Assembly: GCA_910577295.1 (NCBI GenBank)
Contig: CAJTLS010000001.1
Coordinates: 107,755 to 171,754, forward strand
Direction of reading: 5' to 3'
Length of the DNA stretch: 64,000 nt
From: an uncultured Eubacterium sp.
GTDB taxonomy: Bacteria; Bacillota; Clostridia; Lachnospirales; Lachnospiraceae
Every line of letters starts with the position of its first letter. Position 1 is the first letter of the stretch. A program made the position numbers and the translations under genes. Shown here piece by piece: positions 53,257-61,924 of the stretch. The notes under the pieces are model-generated. The model did no database searches. It saw only the letters and a program-made list of their open reading frames with translations, and was not told the origin of the DNA.

Positions 53257-53286
53257 AAAAAGTGCGGTTTTTCAGCCGCACTTTTT
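53257..53286. terminator. Bidirectional terminator between convergent glycosyltransferases
   Basis: AAAAAGTGCGGTT (53257-53269), loop TTTC, AGCCGCACTTTTT (53274-53286). The 3' arm overlaps the last codons of the minus-strand gene. The stem core GTGCGG/CCGCAC is the same as in the terminator at 24185. Confidence 0.85.
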
Positions 53287-54366
53287 GAATACCCACTCGC
53301 GCTGAATTTGAAAACTGATGGCGAACAGAATCGTATCAATGATACATTTGCGCAGGGTGGAGTATGTAATAAAGGTCAGAAGATGATTGACAAGAAGTGC
53401 GGACAGCAATAACTGTACCACACAGAGAATGTAATATTTTACAATAATCATCGGGGAGCGGGAATCATTTTTAAATACCTGATGTTTGTTGATAAAGAAG
53501 TTATACAGGGAGCTGAGCATGCGGGAAATGACAGTCCGCATTAAAATAAGTGCAGACATACCAAAAAAAGGTATGACAAGGCTGTCCGGCAGGATAGGGC
53601 GGAGTGCATAGCCGAGTATCCAGTACAAAAATATATCAATGAGGAAACTGGACAGAGAACTGAGCATGAATTTCAAAAACACTTTATAGATGCGAATGGA
53701 ATCCCGAAAGGGATTAAAGTGTGAACTCTCGTTATTTTCTAAATAAATTGTCTCTATTGGGAACTCCTGAATGGGAATCTGATACTCTCTGGCCGTAATC
53801 AGCATATTCATCTCATATTCAAAACGCTCGCCTTTCGTTCCAGCAAAATAGTTGCGGATGAGCGGTGTCGAGAGTCCGCGCAATCCCGTCTGGGTATCAG
53901 AAACATTTATACCGCAGAGCAGACGGATTACCTGTTTTGTTATGTTATTACCAAAGCGGCTGCGCAGAGGAATTTCTTTGTCCACGAACCGGCGGCAGCC
54001 TAAGACCAGTTTGTCTGGGGTTTGCGAAGTGAGTTTGGCGCAGGTATCAATATCTTTTACGATATGCTGGCCGTCGCAGTCTACCGTGACGGCGCCGGTA
54101 ATCTCCGGACAATTTTCTAAAATATGGTTAAAAGCAGATTTCAGCGCTATTCCTTTGCCGAAATTGACAACATGGCGGATAATTTTGCAGCCATATTCTT
54201 CTTTACATGTTTTAAAAAATCTGCGGTTACTGATTTGGCTGCCATCATCGACAAGAATGATGTTTTTGTAGCCGGACTGACGTAAATCGCACACTAAAGT
54301 AACCATTCGCTCGTCCGGGTCGAGAGCCGGAATGATGATAGCGGTAGTCTCTTTGAAATTCTCCAT
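53272..54366 (-). CDS. GT2 glycosyltransferase-GtrA fusion protein
   Basis: A 364-residue fusion. Residues 1 to ~225 are a GT2 domain of the DPM/WcaA type (IIIPALDPDERM, LVDDGS, NFGKGIALKSAF, TVDCDGQH). Residues ~232-364 form four hydrophobic segments ending in QREWVFKK, the shape of GtrA. It combines polyprenyl-phosphate sugar synthesis and flipping in one chain, functions that are separate proteins at 37257-38752. RBS AGGAG is nine bases before the ATG. It lies 15 bases downstream of the DUF2156 gene's stop, on the same strand, in the typA direction. Confidence 0.88.
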   Translation of the reverse strand: MENFKETTAIIIPALDPDERMVTLVCDLRQSGYKNIILVDDGSQISNRRFFKTCKEEYGCKIIRHVVNFGKGIALKSAFNHILENCPEITGAVTVDCDGQHIVKDIDTCAKLTSQTPDKLVLGCRRFVDKEIPLRSRFGNNITKQVIRLLCGINVSDTQTGLRGLSTPLIRNYFAGTKGERFEYEMNMLITAREYQIPIQEFPIETIYLENNESSHFNPFRDSIRIYKVFLKFMLSSLSSFLIDIFLYWILGYALRPILPDSLVIPFFGMSALILMRTVISRMLSSLYNFFINKHQVFKNDSRSPMIIVKYYILCVVQLLLSALLVNHLLTFITYSTLRKCIIDTILFAISFQIQREWVFKKCG

Positions 54367-54381
54367 GACGGATGACTCCTT

Positions 54382-55296
54382 TCACTGTGATATATGCCTT
54401 ATCGTATATTTTTCCTCTAGACGAACGGGGCGGTAGGAGAGTTTTGCCTGCCGGAGGTTTTCCTGACCTAAGTCATCTTCGCGGTTGACAACAACTGCCT
54501 CAGGAAATTCGTGTATGATAAACTGCTGATTAATGTAGTTATAAAGTCCTTTGTAATTTACGTCTGCTTTTTCGATATGGACGATGGCACATTGGATGGA
54601 TGGAATGTACGAGCCGATGGCATAGGCTTTCAGTTCGTCGTCTATGCGCACACCGCCCATTTTGCAGCGAATGGAACGGCAATTGCCGAACAGGCGGTAA
54701 ATACCATCCTCCTCATCGTCAATGCAGTTGTATTTATCATAAATCCGTCTCTCATCCATCCATTTCTGGTGGAATTGTTCAATTTCTTCTATGTTGTTTA
54801 TGCTAAGAGTCTCGTATTGAAAGCGGCCCTCGTATTCACGCATAAAGCCGTTCAGAAGATTTTTCTTTTTGTGCATCGCTTTGCCGCTCAGGGTACGCAG
54901 TTTTTCAGCATCGTAAAGGTAATCGAAGCTGTCGCGGTCTTCTTTTACCGTGTAATCGGTAAGCAGGCCCTGATTGTCTAAAATCTCAACCATGCGGGCG
55001 TCGGCGTTATAGACGACGAGTTCCTCGTCCCATGCCTCGCGGAAATAATTTTCCAGCCGGTGAAACGCTTCCGGCAAATCTTTTTCGCTGCACAGGGGAG
55101 CAAAAGCTCCGTGATGTCCGTGGACTCTTAGTATGAGATATAGCGCCAGTTCATCTGCGGCGTATTTCGTATGATAATAATTTTCCCATAAAAACTGATT
55201 GAGAAAGTGCCCCTCGCTAATATACATGGGACGGCGTTTTTCGTATTCCGCAAATTTGTCCTGTACAAAAGGGGAAATTGGCTGTAACTGTAACAT
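54382..55296 (-). CDS. DUF2156 (phosphatidylglycerol lysyltransferase C-terminal-like) protein
   Basis: A 304-residue soluble protein with the tandem GNAT-like layout of DUF2156: ~1-140 with YISEGHFLNQFLWENYYHT, and ~150-300 ending with AYAIGSYI, HIEKADVNYKGLYNYINQQF and VNREDDLGQENLRQAKLSY. In MprF this domain transfers amino acids from tRNA to lipids; stand-alone proteins like this one are common in Clostridia and their substrate is unknown. There is no membrane domain. Start at 55296, five bases after CGGAG; an ATG 14 codons upstream overlaps typA. 19 bases separate it from typA, so it is probably co-transcribed. Confidence 0.85.
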   Translation of the reverse strand: MLQLQPISPFVQDKFAEYEKRRPMYISEGHFLNQFLWENYYHTKYAADELALYLILRVHGHHGAFAPLCSEKDLPEAFHRLENYFREAWDEELVVYNADARMVEILDNQGLLTDYTVKEDRDSFDYLYDAEKLRTLSGKAMHKKKNLLNGFMREYEGRFQYETLSINNIEEIEQFHQKWMDERRIYDKYNCIDDEEDGIYRLFGNCRSIRCKMGGVRIDDELKAYAIGSYIPSIQCAIVHIEKADVNYKGLYNYINQQFIIHEFPEAVVVNREDDLGQENLRQAKLSYRPVRLEEKYTIRHISQ

Positions 55297-55315
55297 ACAT
55301 ACTCCGTTTCTTTTA

Positions 55316-57169
55316 TTAATTTTGACTTTTGGCGGCATTGGCAGCGTTGCGTTTGGAGCGGTAGCGCTCGGTGCCGTCCAGAATTTTTTTGCGGATTCGC
55401 AGGCTCTTAGGCGTTACTTCCAGCAATTCATCCGTGTCAATGTAATCCAATGCCTGTTCGAGACTCAATTCTCTTGGCGGCGACAGGCGGAGAGCCTCGT
55501 CAGCGCCAGAAGAGCGAGTGTTCGTCAGATTTTTTTTCTTGCAGACGTTCACTTCGATATCGTCAGATTTTGCGTGTTCTCCGACAATCATGCCGCCATA
55601 TACCCGTTCTCCCGGGCCAATAAAGAGTGTTCCCCGTTCCTGCGCATTATATAAGCCGTAAGTAATAGTTTCACCGTCTTCATAGGCGATGAGCGAGCCT
55701 TTTTTGCGATATGGGATTTCACCTTTAAACGGCCCGTATCCTTCCCATTCCGTGTTAATGACTCCGTTGCCTTTCGTGTCGGTCATAAATTCCCCGCGGT
55801 AGCCGATGAGACCGCGTGAAGGGATTAGAAATTCCAGTCTTGTCGTACCGGCGTTCAGTGGTTTCATTGCCTGTAACTCTCCCTTTCGCTGGCTGAGACG
55901 GTCAATGACATTACCGCTGAATTCATCCGGTATATCGATAAAAGCCCGTTCCATCGGCTCGAGCTTATGGCCGTTTTCATCTTCTTTATAGAGAACTTCC
56001 GCCTTGCTTACGGCAAACTCGTATCCCTCCCGACGCATATTCTCGATAAGAACCGATAGGTGTAATTCACCGCGGCCGGATACTTTATAGGCTTCCGTTG
56101 TTTCCGTATCTTCGACGCGAAGCGATACATCCGTGTTGAGCATGCGGTAAAGGCGGTCGCGCAAATGGCGGGATGTGACATATTCGCCCTCCTGACCGGC
56201 AAGAGGACTGTCGTTTACGATAAAATGCATGGCAATCGTCGGCTCGGAAATTTTCTGAAACGGTATTGCCTGTGGATTTTCCGGACTACAGAGAGTATCC
56301 CCGATATGGATATCAGAAATACCTGAAATGGCAACGATGGAGCCGACGCCGGCTTCGTCTACCTCCACGCGGTTGAGGCCCTCAAATTCATATAATTTTG
56401 ATATTTTTACCCGCTCACACTTGTCTGGATTATGGTGATTGACGATAACCGCTTCCTGATTTACTTTTATGCTGCCGTTATCTACCTTTCCGATTCCGAT
56501 TCGTCCCACATATTCATTATAGTCAATGGTGCTGATGAGAACTTGAGTAGCGGCGTCGGAATCGCCCTGCGGCGCCGGAATGTAATCGATAATGGCGTCA
56601 AAAAGCGGTTTCATGTCTGTTCCTGTGACAGCGGCATCGGTTGACGCCACGCCCTCTTTGGCAGAGGCAAAGACAAAAGGGCAGTCAAGCTGCTCTTCGT
56701 CGGCGTCCAAATCAATAAAGAGTTCTAAAATTTCATCGACGACTTCATCCGGTCTGGCTTCTGGACGGTCGATTTTATTTACGCATACAACAACCGGAAG
56801 AGAAAGTTCCAGCGCTTTTTTTAAGACGAATTTCGTCTGTGGCATAGCGCCCTCAAAAGCGTCAACTACGAGAATTACCCCGTCTACCATTTTCAGGACG
56901 CGCTCTACTTCGCCGCCGAAGTCGGCATGGCCTGGCGTATCAATAATATTTATTTTGATTCCGTTATAAGAGATGGCAGTATTTTTAGATAAAATGGTGA
57001 TACCGCGTTCCCGTTCCAAATCGTTGGAATCCATGACGCGCTCCGCTACTTCCTGATTTGAACGGAAGACGCCGCTCTGTTTCAGCAATTCGTCGACCAG
57101 TGTCGTCTTTCCGTGGTCAACATGGGCAATAATAGCTATATTACGAATATTTTCTTGTCTTGTTTTCAT
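55316..57169 (-). CDS. typA: Ribosome-associated GTPase TypA/BipA
   Basis: A 617-residue translational GTPase. G1 AHVDHGKTT, G2 region RGITI, G3 DTPGH and G4 NKID are intact. It is followed by EF-G-like beta-barrel domains and the BipA-specific C-terminal domain (GPGERVYGGMIVGEH, ANAAKSQN end). It binds 70S ribosomes and helps large-subunit assembly and stress adaptation. Length fits the family. RBS AAGGA precedes the ATG. The last genes of its transcript are probably DUF2156 and the GT2-GtrA fusion. Confidence 0.97.
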   Translation of the reverse strand: MKTRQENIRNIAIIAHVDHGKTTLVDELLKQSGVFRSNQEVAERVMDSNDLERERGITILSKNTAISYNGIKINIIDTPGHADFGGEVERVLKMVDGVILVVDAFEGAMPQTKFVLKKALELSLPVVVCVNKIDRPEARPDEVVDEILELFIDLDADEEQLDCPFVFASAKEGVASTDAAVTGTDMKPLFDAIIDYIPAPQGDSDAATQVLISTIDYNEYVGRIGIGKVDNGSIKVNQEAVIVNHHNPDKCERVKISKLYEFEGLNRVEVDEAGVGSIVAISGISDIHIGDTLCSPENPQAIPFQKISEPTIAMHFIVNDSPLAGQEGEYVTSRHLRDRLYRMLNTDVSLRVEDTETTEAYKVSGRGELHLSVLIENMRREGYEFAVSKAEVLYKEDENGHKLEPMERAFIDIPDEFSGNVIDRLSQRKGELQAMKPLNAGTTRLEFLIPSRGLIGYRGEFMTDTKGNGVINTEWEGYGPFKGEIPYRKKGSLIAYEDGETITYGLYNAQERGTLFIGPGERVYGGMIVGEHAKSDDIEVNVCKKKNLTNTRSSGADEALRLSPPRELSLEQALDYIDTDELLEVTPKSLRIRKKILDGTERYRSKRNAANAAKSQN

Positions 57170-57224
57170 AAAAATCCTTCTTTCCCTTTTGTCAAAAAGA
57201 TGACATCTAAAATAACAAATCTAT

Positions 57225-57253
57225 ATTATAACAGGTCTTGACTGCAGAGGCAA
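57225..57253 (-). promoter_or_regulatory. typA promoter
   Basis: On the minus strand: TTGCCT (plus 57248-57253), a 17-base spacer and perfect TATAAT (plus 57225-57230), about 55 bases before the typA start. Confidence 0.65.
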
Positions 57254-57308
57254 GAAAAAATCCGCTTTTCATAGGGCAATTGCTTAATCATTTGTTATTT
57301 TCAGGGCA

Positions 57309-57783
57309 GTGAGTATCATGTGGTATCTTATCCGGTATCCACTCCCAGCGAAAAATTATTGTTTCTTTCGTTTACAGAAATCTCTCGCCGCCCCTCGCAC
57401 AACTCGCTGTCTGCATTGTCGTTTTTCCTGACTTTTGCAGCATTGACCGCTCGCCGGTTCTTATACACCACCTTAGTTATTCATTACTGCGGGGGGCACC
57501 AAAAGGTGCCGCTTCGTGGAAGCAGGATGCTAAAAATAAATGTATTTATTTGTGACATCCTGCTTCCACGAACAGATGCTTCGCATCTGCCCGCAGTAAA
57601 ACATAATCGTTCTGGTGGTGCATTAGAACCGTTGCGTAGCGGTCTAGTGCAAACGGGCTGTCAAAAGTCAGGAAAAAACGACAGCAGACATCTCAGACAA
57701 TGCTCGGGCGGCGAACTGTAAACGAAAGAAACAATAATTTTTCGGGGAGTGATACAAGGACAACGATACCGCATGATACTCAC
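57309..57783. repeat. 475-bp nested palindromic element (no coding content)
   Basis: The ends are exact inverted repeats (GTGAGTATCATG 57309-57320 with 57772-57783). Inward, both arms match over most of their length: CGAAAAATTATTG and the TTTCGTTTACAG block, then TTCCTGACTTTTG, CACCACC, TTACTGCGGG (57484-57493 with 57590-57599) and the 17-bp inner stem 57513-57529/57556-57572. The centre is AAATAAAT/ATTTATTT at 57534-57551. Each arm carries its own small hairpin at the equivalent place: GGCACC/GGTGCC at 57495-57510 and CAGATGC/GCATCTG at 57573-57589. It looks like a non-autonomous, MITE-like or structural repeat. Confidence 0.85.
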
Positions 57784-57805
57784 GTAGTGTATAACTCACT
57801 GGGTA

Positions 57806-57834
57806 TTGCATTGCAAGCGAAAATGGTATATACT
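57806..57834 (+). promoter_or_regulatory. Promoter of the large Ig-like protein gene
   Basis: TTGCAT (57806-57811), a 17-base spacer and TATACT (57829-57834). The transcript would have a leader of about 105 bases, with a weak TCCGA/TCGGA hairpin. Confidence 0.5.
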
Positions 57835-57945
57835 TATTGGACACGGAAATGACATATCAATATCTTAATATTTCCATAGGAAAATCCGATATATACGTCG
57901 GAGAATGCGGTATACAAAGATGTGAAGAAAGGTATGGTTATATAT

Positions 57946-60900
57946 ATGAAAAATGGAGTGAAAAAGGTTAAAAAATTCAAGTATTTGTTTTTAGTTCTGT
58001 TAGTTGTGATGGCAGGCGCTTTTTTCCTGCAGGGCGACCACGGCCATGCGGCGGACGAAATATTTATTACCTATAACGGACAGGATTTGGATCCGGCGCA
58101 GCCGATACAGATGACGACGAGCAGTATGCAGCTTATGATGCGTACGACGGGAACCCCGTACGACGATGACCGCTATAAAGTTGAGTGGACGATTGAAGAC
58201 TCGGCTGTCCGTGACGTCATCGCCTCCATTGAGCAAAGTCAGACAAATAAAATCATCGCCAGTGTACGCGCATTGTCACCTGGTAATGTTACGGTAACCG
58301 TAACGGTAAAAGACAGTATGGACGGCGATGCGGTATTAGGAAGTACGACTTGTAATATTAACGTCATGTTTGCCGTGGATACTTCGCTGAATGCCGATAT
58401 TTTCCGCTATGTAAATGAAGATGACACGGAGCGTTCCCTTGTGCTGTATGCGGACGATGCGCCAGTGCAGCTCGACTTAAACTTTGGTAAGGCTTCCGAT
58501 GCTCAGTGGATTAGTTCGAATGAAGAAATCGTAACAATTGGGCGGAACACAGGTAAACTGACGCCGGTTGGCGCGGGTCGGACGCAGGTAACGGCGACTT
58601 ATACGCCGATAGGAGATTCCAGTGTCACGTATACGGCGCTGTTAAATGTGTACATTAAACCGAAAGTATCGCTGACCGCAGAGGGCGGTTATACAAATTC
58701 GCTTGTCAATCAAAAACTCAGTTCTGGCTCATATATTTATACGGATACAGTCTTTACAAATAACAGTCAGGCGATTCGTAACAAGATTACATGGGTCGTA
58801 AAGCAGGATGACGGACAGGGAAATCCGAAAGTGATTGCGAATTCTCTCGGACTCGAGTCGGATTTGATTAGCGTCACTCCTTCTGGTATGTACAGTAACG
58901 AGTTAAAGATAGAGGGTATCGCCGGTAAATATGTTATTGAATTTTATACAAACGGTACATATGTGAGTGAGAAAGAACATACGACAGCGTATGACCCGAC
59001 GGTTATGACGTTTACATTAACAGCAGCAATCGGGGACAAGGAAGAGACGTTAGGCTCCGGCGACTCGTTAGATTTGTCGCAGGCGTTTGGCATGACGCGT
59101 GAAGATTTTCTCCGTTATTTTGTATCGACCAACTGGACGAAAGACGGCGGCTCGATTCACAATTATGCTACATATGACAATTCAACGAGCGTACTGACGA
59201 TTAAAAATAATGTATCCGAGGGAACATTGATAGATATGGTCAATGTAAAACCTGCCTATAAAAAAGAGGTGGCGCAGCTTCTAGGGATTGACCCGGAAGA
59301 TGTAGATGCTCTCAACGCCATGCCGATGACATTTAAAGTTGTCGTAAATCTGAAAGACCAACTGCGCTTAAGCGCTACGAGTATCACGCTTTCGGAAAAG
59401 GCAGAGTATCAGTTGACGGCTACTTATAATGGAACATATGACGAGCCTGTCAAATGGACCAGTTCCGACCCTTCTTATGTCGAAGTGGATGCCAATGGTT
59501 TGATTACAGCCGTGAAAAATACAAAAGGCGACGTTGTCGTGACGGCTTCTCTTACAAATTCGGCAGGTAAGACGATAACCGCTTCCTGTCTCGTTGTTGT
59601 AGAGCCGGCATTAAGTGGTTTCAGCTTAGACCCTAATGTGACGGAGATGAGTATGTTTGTCGGCGAGAGTACGACGATTAAAGCTATTATCCGTCAGGCG
59701 ATTACGAATGCTCCGTTAAAATGGACGTGTTCAACGGCAAATGCTAAAATCTTTTCGGTTGCCACGTCATCGGATTGTAAGAGTGCGGTTATTACAGCTA
59801 CAGAGACCGGAACTGCGGATTTAGTTGTGGAGAACACGGTCAATAAGGAAGACCGGAAGACGATTCGTATTACTGTTCGTTCTTCCATTCAGTCGATTGC
59901 ACTGAAGCATTCGGAAATGTCAGTAGCTCGTTATAAAGACGGTTATAACATGGGAAGAAATGATGTTACATATTCACCGGCAAATGCGACGGATACGGAC
60001 TTGATGTGGACCAGTTCTGACACATCTGTTGCTACAGTAGACAGCGATGGCTACATATCTTTTGTAAATGCTGGTGTGACGCTGATTACGGTAAGGCCGG
60101 TAAATAATCCGAATGGTATAATGGCGTCGTGCCTGTTGACGGTAATTGGTTCGGCGGAGAAGATTACTTTTAGTGAGAATGAATTTACGATGAATGTCGG
60201 AGAGACGCATTCCGTGACACTTGATTTTGAACCGCTGAATACAACTGCGGATTTGACGTGGACGCCGACCGGAGAGACAAAGGACTGCGTCACAATACTG
60301 CCGTACGACGAGGAGAGGAGAATTGCCAGTTTTCAGGCGAAGTCGCCAGGCGTCGTTTACATCAACATCACTTCTCCACAGACCGGAACGGAAACGATTA
60401 AGATTACGGTGAAGCAGCCGTCGACAGGATTGGCGATTACACCGAAGACGCTGACGGTGCGGACAGGAACTACAGAGCAGCTTCAGGCGAACCTGACGCC
60501 TGCCAATTCCACGGACACGGTGAGCTGGCGAAGCTACAATACGGGTGTGGCTACCGTGGATGCGAACGGTAAAGTGACGGGAGTGAAATCCGGTACGACC
60601 TTTATTGAAGCGCGGGCTTATAATGGGGAAGTAGCAGGAACGATTGACGTTGTGCAGGTTACGGTTGTAGAGGGAATTAAAGGCATTACGCAGGATGCGG
60701 CGAGAAAGAGCGTTCAGGTAGGAAACGTGATTACACTCGTTCCGATTTTTAATCCTGCGACGGCATACAATAAAGAAATGAAATGGGCAGTCGCAGACAG
60801 CGGAATCGCCAAAATTGAGGCATCTGGCTCATCCAATGTCAAAGTAACCGGTGTCAAAGTCGGAACGACAATGGTAACCGGAACGAGCATCGACGGCGGT

Positions 60901-61911
60901 TTTTCGATTTCCTACTTAATTGACGTCGTTGCCCGGCCAGGGAAAAACGATACGAAAGTGACGCTTACGCCGTCTTCGAAGTTTTTGAAAGTAGGTAAGT
61001 CTTTCTATCTTGTGGCATCTGTGACAGGAACGTCAAACAAGAAAGTGAAGTGGAGTACGAGCAATAAAAAGGTGGCATCCGTTTCTTCCAGTGGTAAAGT
61101 AAAAGGCAAGAAGATTGGAACTGCTTATATTAAGGCGACGGCGAGAGATGGTAGCGGCGCGTATGCCCGTTGTAAAGTCCGCGTTGTCCGCAAGGCGACA
61201 AAAATTAAATTGAACCGTTATGTGGGACGGCTGCTTGTCGGCAAAACATTGAAATTAAAAGCAAAAGTGTTGCCAAAGAAAGCTACGATTAAATCGGTGA
61301 AATGGTCGACCAATAACAAAGCCGTTGCCACGGTAAGTTCGAATGGCCGCGTGTTAGGTGTCGGTGAGGGAATTGTAAAGATTAAGGCAAAGGCAAAAGA
61401 CGGTTCCGGCAAATCGGCTACCTGTATTATCCGCGTCAGCGAACCGGTAGAGGCTACGGGAATCAGCGTGGCGAACAGTGAGATTACAGTCGCCAAAGGG
61501 AAGACGGCGCAGTCCGGTATTACATTGAATCCGGCAAATTCGACGACTCCTATTAAATATCATTCGGATAATAAAAGAGTGGCTACGGTAAATAAATATG
61601 GGAAGATTAAGACGAAACGTGCAGGACAGGCAACAATATACGGAAAGACGCCAACCGGTCTGTATGGTTACTGTGATGTTTTAGTTGTTGATTTGAACCG
61701 GAAAGCAGTTACGCTCCGGCAGTATGATACGGAGCAGTTAGTTGTAAATGAGATTAAGACAGGAGTTACATGGTATTCGAAAGATTTGAATATAGCAACT
61801 GTCTCGGCAGATGGTCTGGTAACCGGACGCAAGAGAGGAACGACAACAATCTATGCGGTAGTCAACGGCGTGAAACTCGGATGCCGCGTAACGGTAAAGA
61901 AAATAAAATAA
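57946..61911 (+). CDS. Giant secreted Ig-like (Big_2) repeat surface protein
   Basis: A 1321-residue protein. N-terminal basic stretch and hydrophobic signal/anchor segment (~10-27), then about a dozen bacterial Ig-like Big_2-type modules. Each has the pattern of a beta-strand, a conserved VTWxSS-D-xVATVD-G-VT, and a G-TTI-A close, seen for example at WTSSDTSVATVDSDG. The last ~320 residues are more lysine-rich and repetitive (VKWSTSNKKVASVSSSGKVK). No sortase motif or catalytic domain is seen. It probably lies on the cell surface as a spacer, adhesin or wall-bound structure. The start is uncertain: 57946 is chosen because the signal peptide begins there; GTG 57922 and ATG 57934 are in frame, with AAAGG between. 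Confidence 0.88.
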   Translation: MKNGVKKVKKFKYLFLVLLVVMAGAFFLQGDHGHAADEIFITYNGQDLDPAQPIQMTTSSMQLMMRTTGTPYDDDRYKVEWTIEDSAVRDVIASIEQSQTNKIIASVRALSPGNVTVTVTVKDSMDGDAVLGSTTCNINVMFAVDTSLNADIFRYVNEDDTERSLVLYADDAPVQLDLNFGKASDAQWISSNEEIVTIGRNTGKLTPVGAGRTQVTATYTPIGDSSVTYTALLNVYIKPKVSLTAEGGYTNSLVNQKLSSGSYIYTDTVFTNNSQAIRNKITWVVKQDDGQGNPKVIANSLGLESDLISVTPSGMYSNELKIEGIAGKYVIEFYTNGTYVSEKEHTTAYDPTVMTFTLTAAIGDKEETLGSGDSLDLSQAFGMTREDFLRYFVSTNWTKDGGSIHNYATYDNSTSVLTIKNNVSEGTLIDMVNVKPAYKKEVAQLLGIDPEDVDALNAMPMTFKVVVNLKDQLRLSATSITLSEKAEYQLTATYNGTYDEPVKWTSSDPSYVEVDANGLITAVKNTKGDVVVTASLTNSAGKTITASCLVVVEPALSGFSLDPNVTEMSMFVGESTTIKAIIRQAITNAPLKWTCSTANAKIFSVATSSDCKSAVITATETGTADLVVENTVNKEDRKTIRITVRSSIQSIALKHSEMSVARYKDGYNMGRNDVTYSPANATDTDLMWTSSDTSVATVDSDGYISFVNAGVTLITVRPVNNPNGIMASCLLTVIGSAEKITFSENEFTMNVGETHSVTLDFEPLNTTADLTWTPTGETKDCVTILPYDEERRIASFQAKSPGVVYINITSPQTGTETIKITVKQPSTGLAITPKTLTVRTGTTEQLQANLTPANSTDTVSWRSYNTGVATVDANGKVTGVKSGTTFIEARAYNGEVAGTIDVVQVTVVEGIKGITQDAARKSVQVGNVITLVPIFNPATAYNKEMKWAVADSGIAKIEASGSSNVKVTGVKVGTTMVTGTSIDGGFSISYLIDVVARPGKNDTKVTLTPSSKFLKVGKSFYLVASVTGTSNKKVKWSTSNKKVASVSSSGKVKGKKIGTAYIKATARDGSGAYARCKVRVVRKATKIKLNRYVGRLLVGKTLKLKAKVLPKKATIKSVKWSTNNKAVATVSSNGRVLGVGEGIVKIKAKAKDGSGKSATCIIRVSEPVEATGISVANSEITVAKGKTAQSGITLNPANSTTPIKYHSDNKRVATVNKYGKIKTKRAGQATIYGKTPTGLYGYCDVLVVDLNRKAVTLRQYDTEQLVVNEIKTGVTWYSKDLNIATVSADGLVTGRKRGTTTIYAVVNGVKLGCRVTVKKIK

Positions 61912-61924
61912 TGGGAGGATTTTG

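Noticed and set aside
57320..57721. A 133-residue plus-strand ORF inside the palindromic element
   Set aside because: It spans both arms of the inverted repeat, has no ribosome site and no recognisable family, so it is a by-product of the palindrome.
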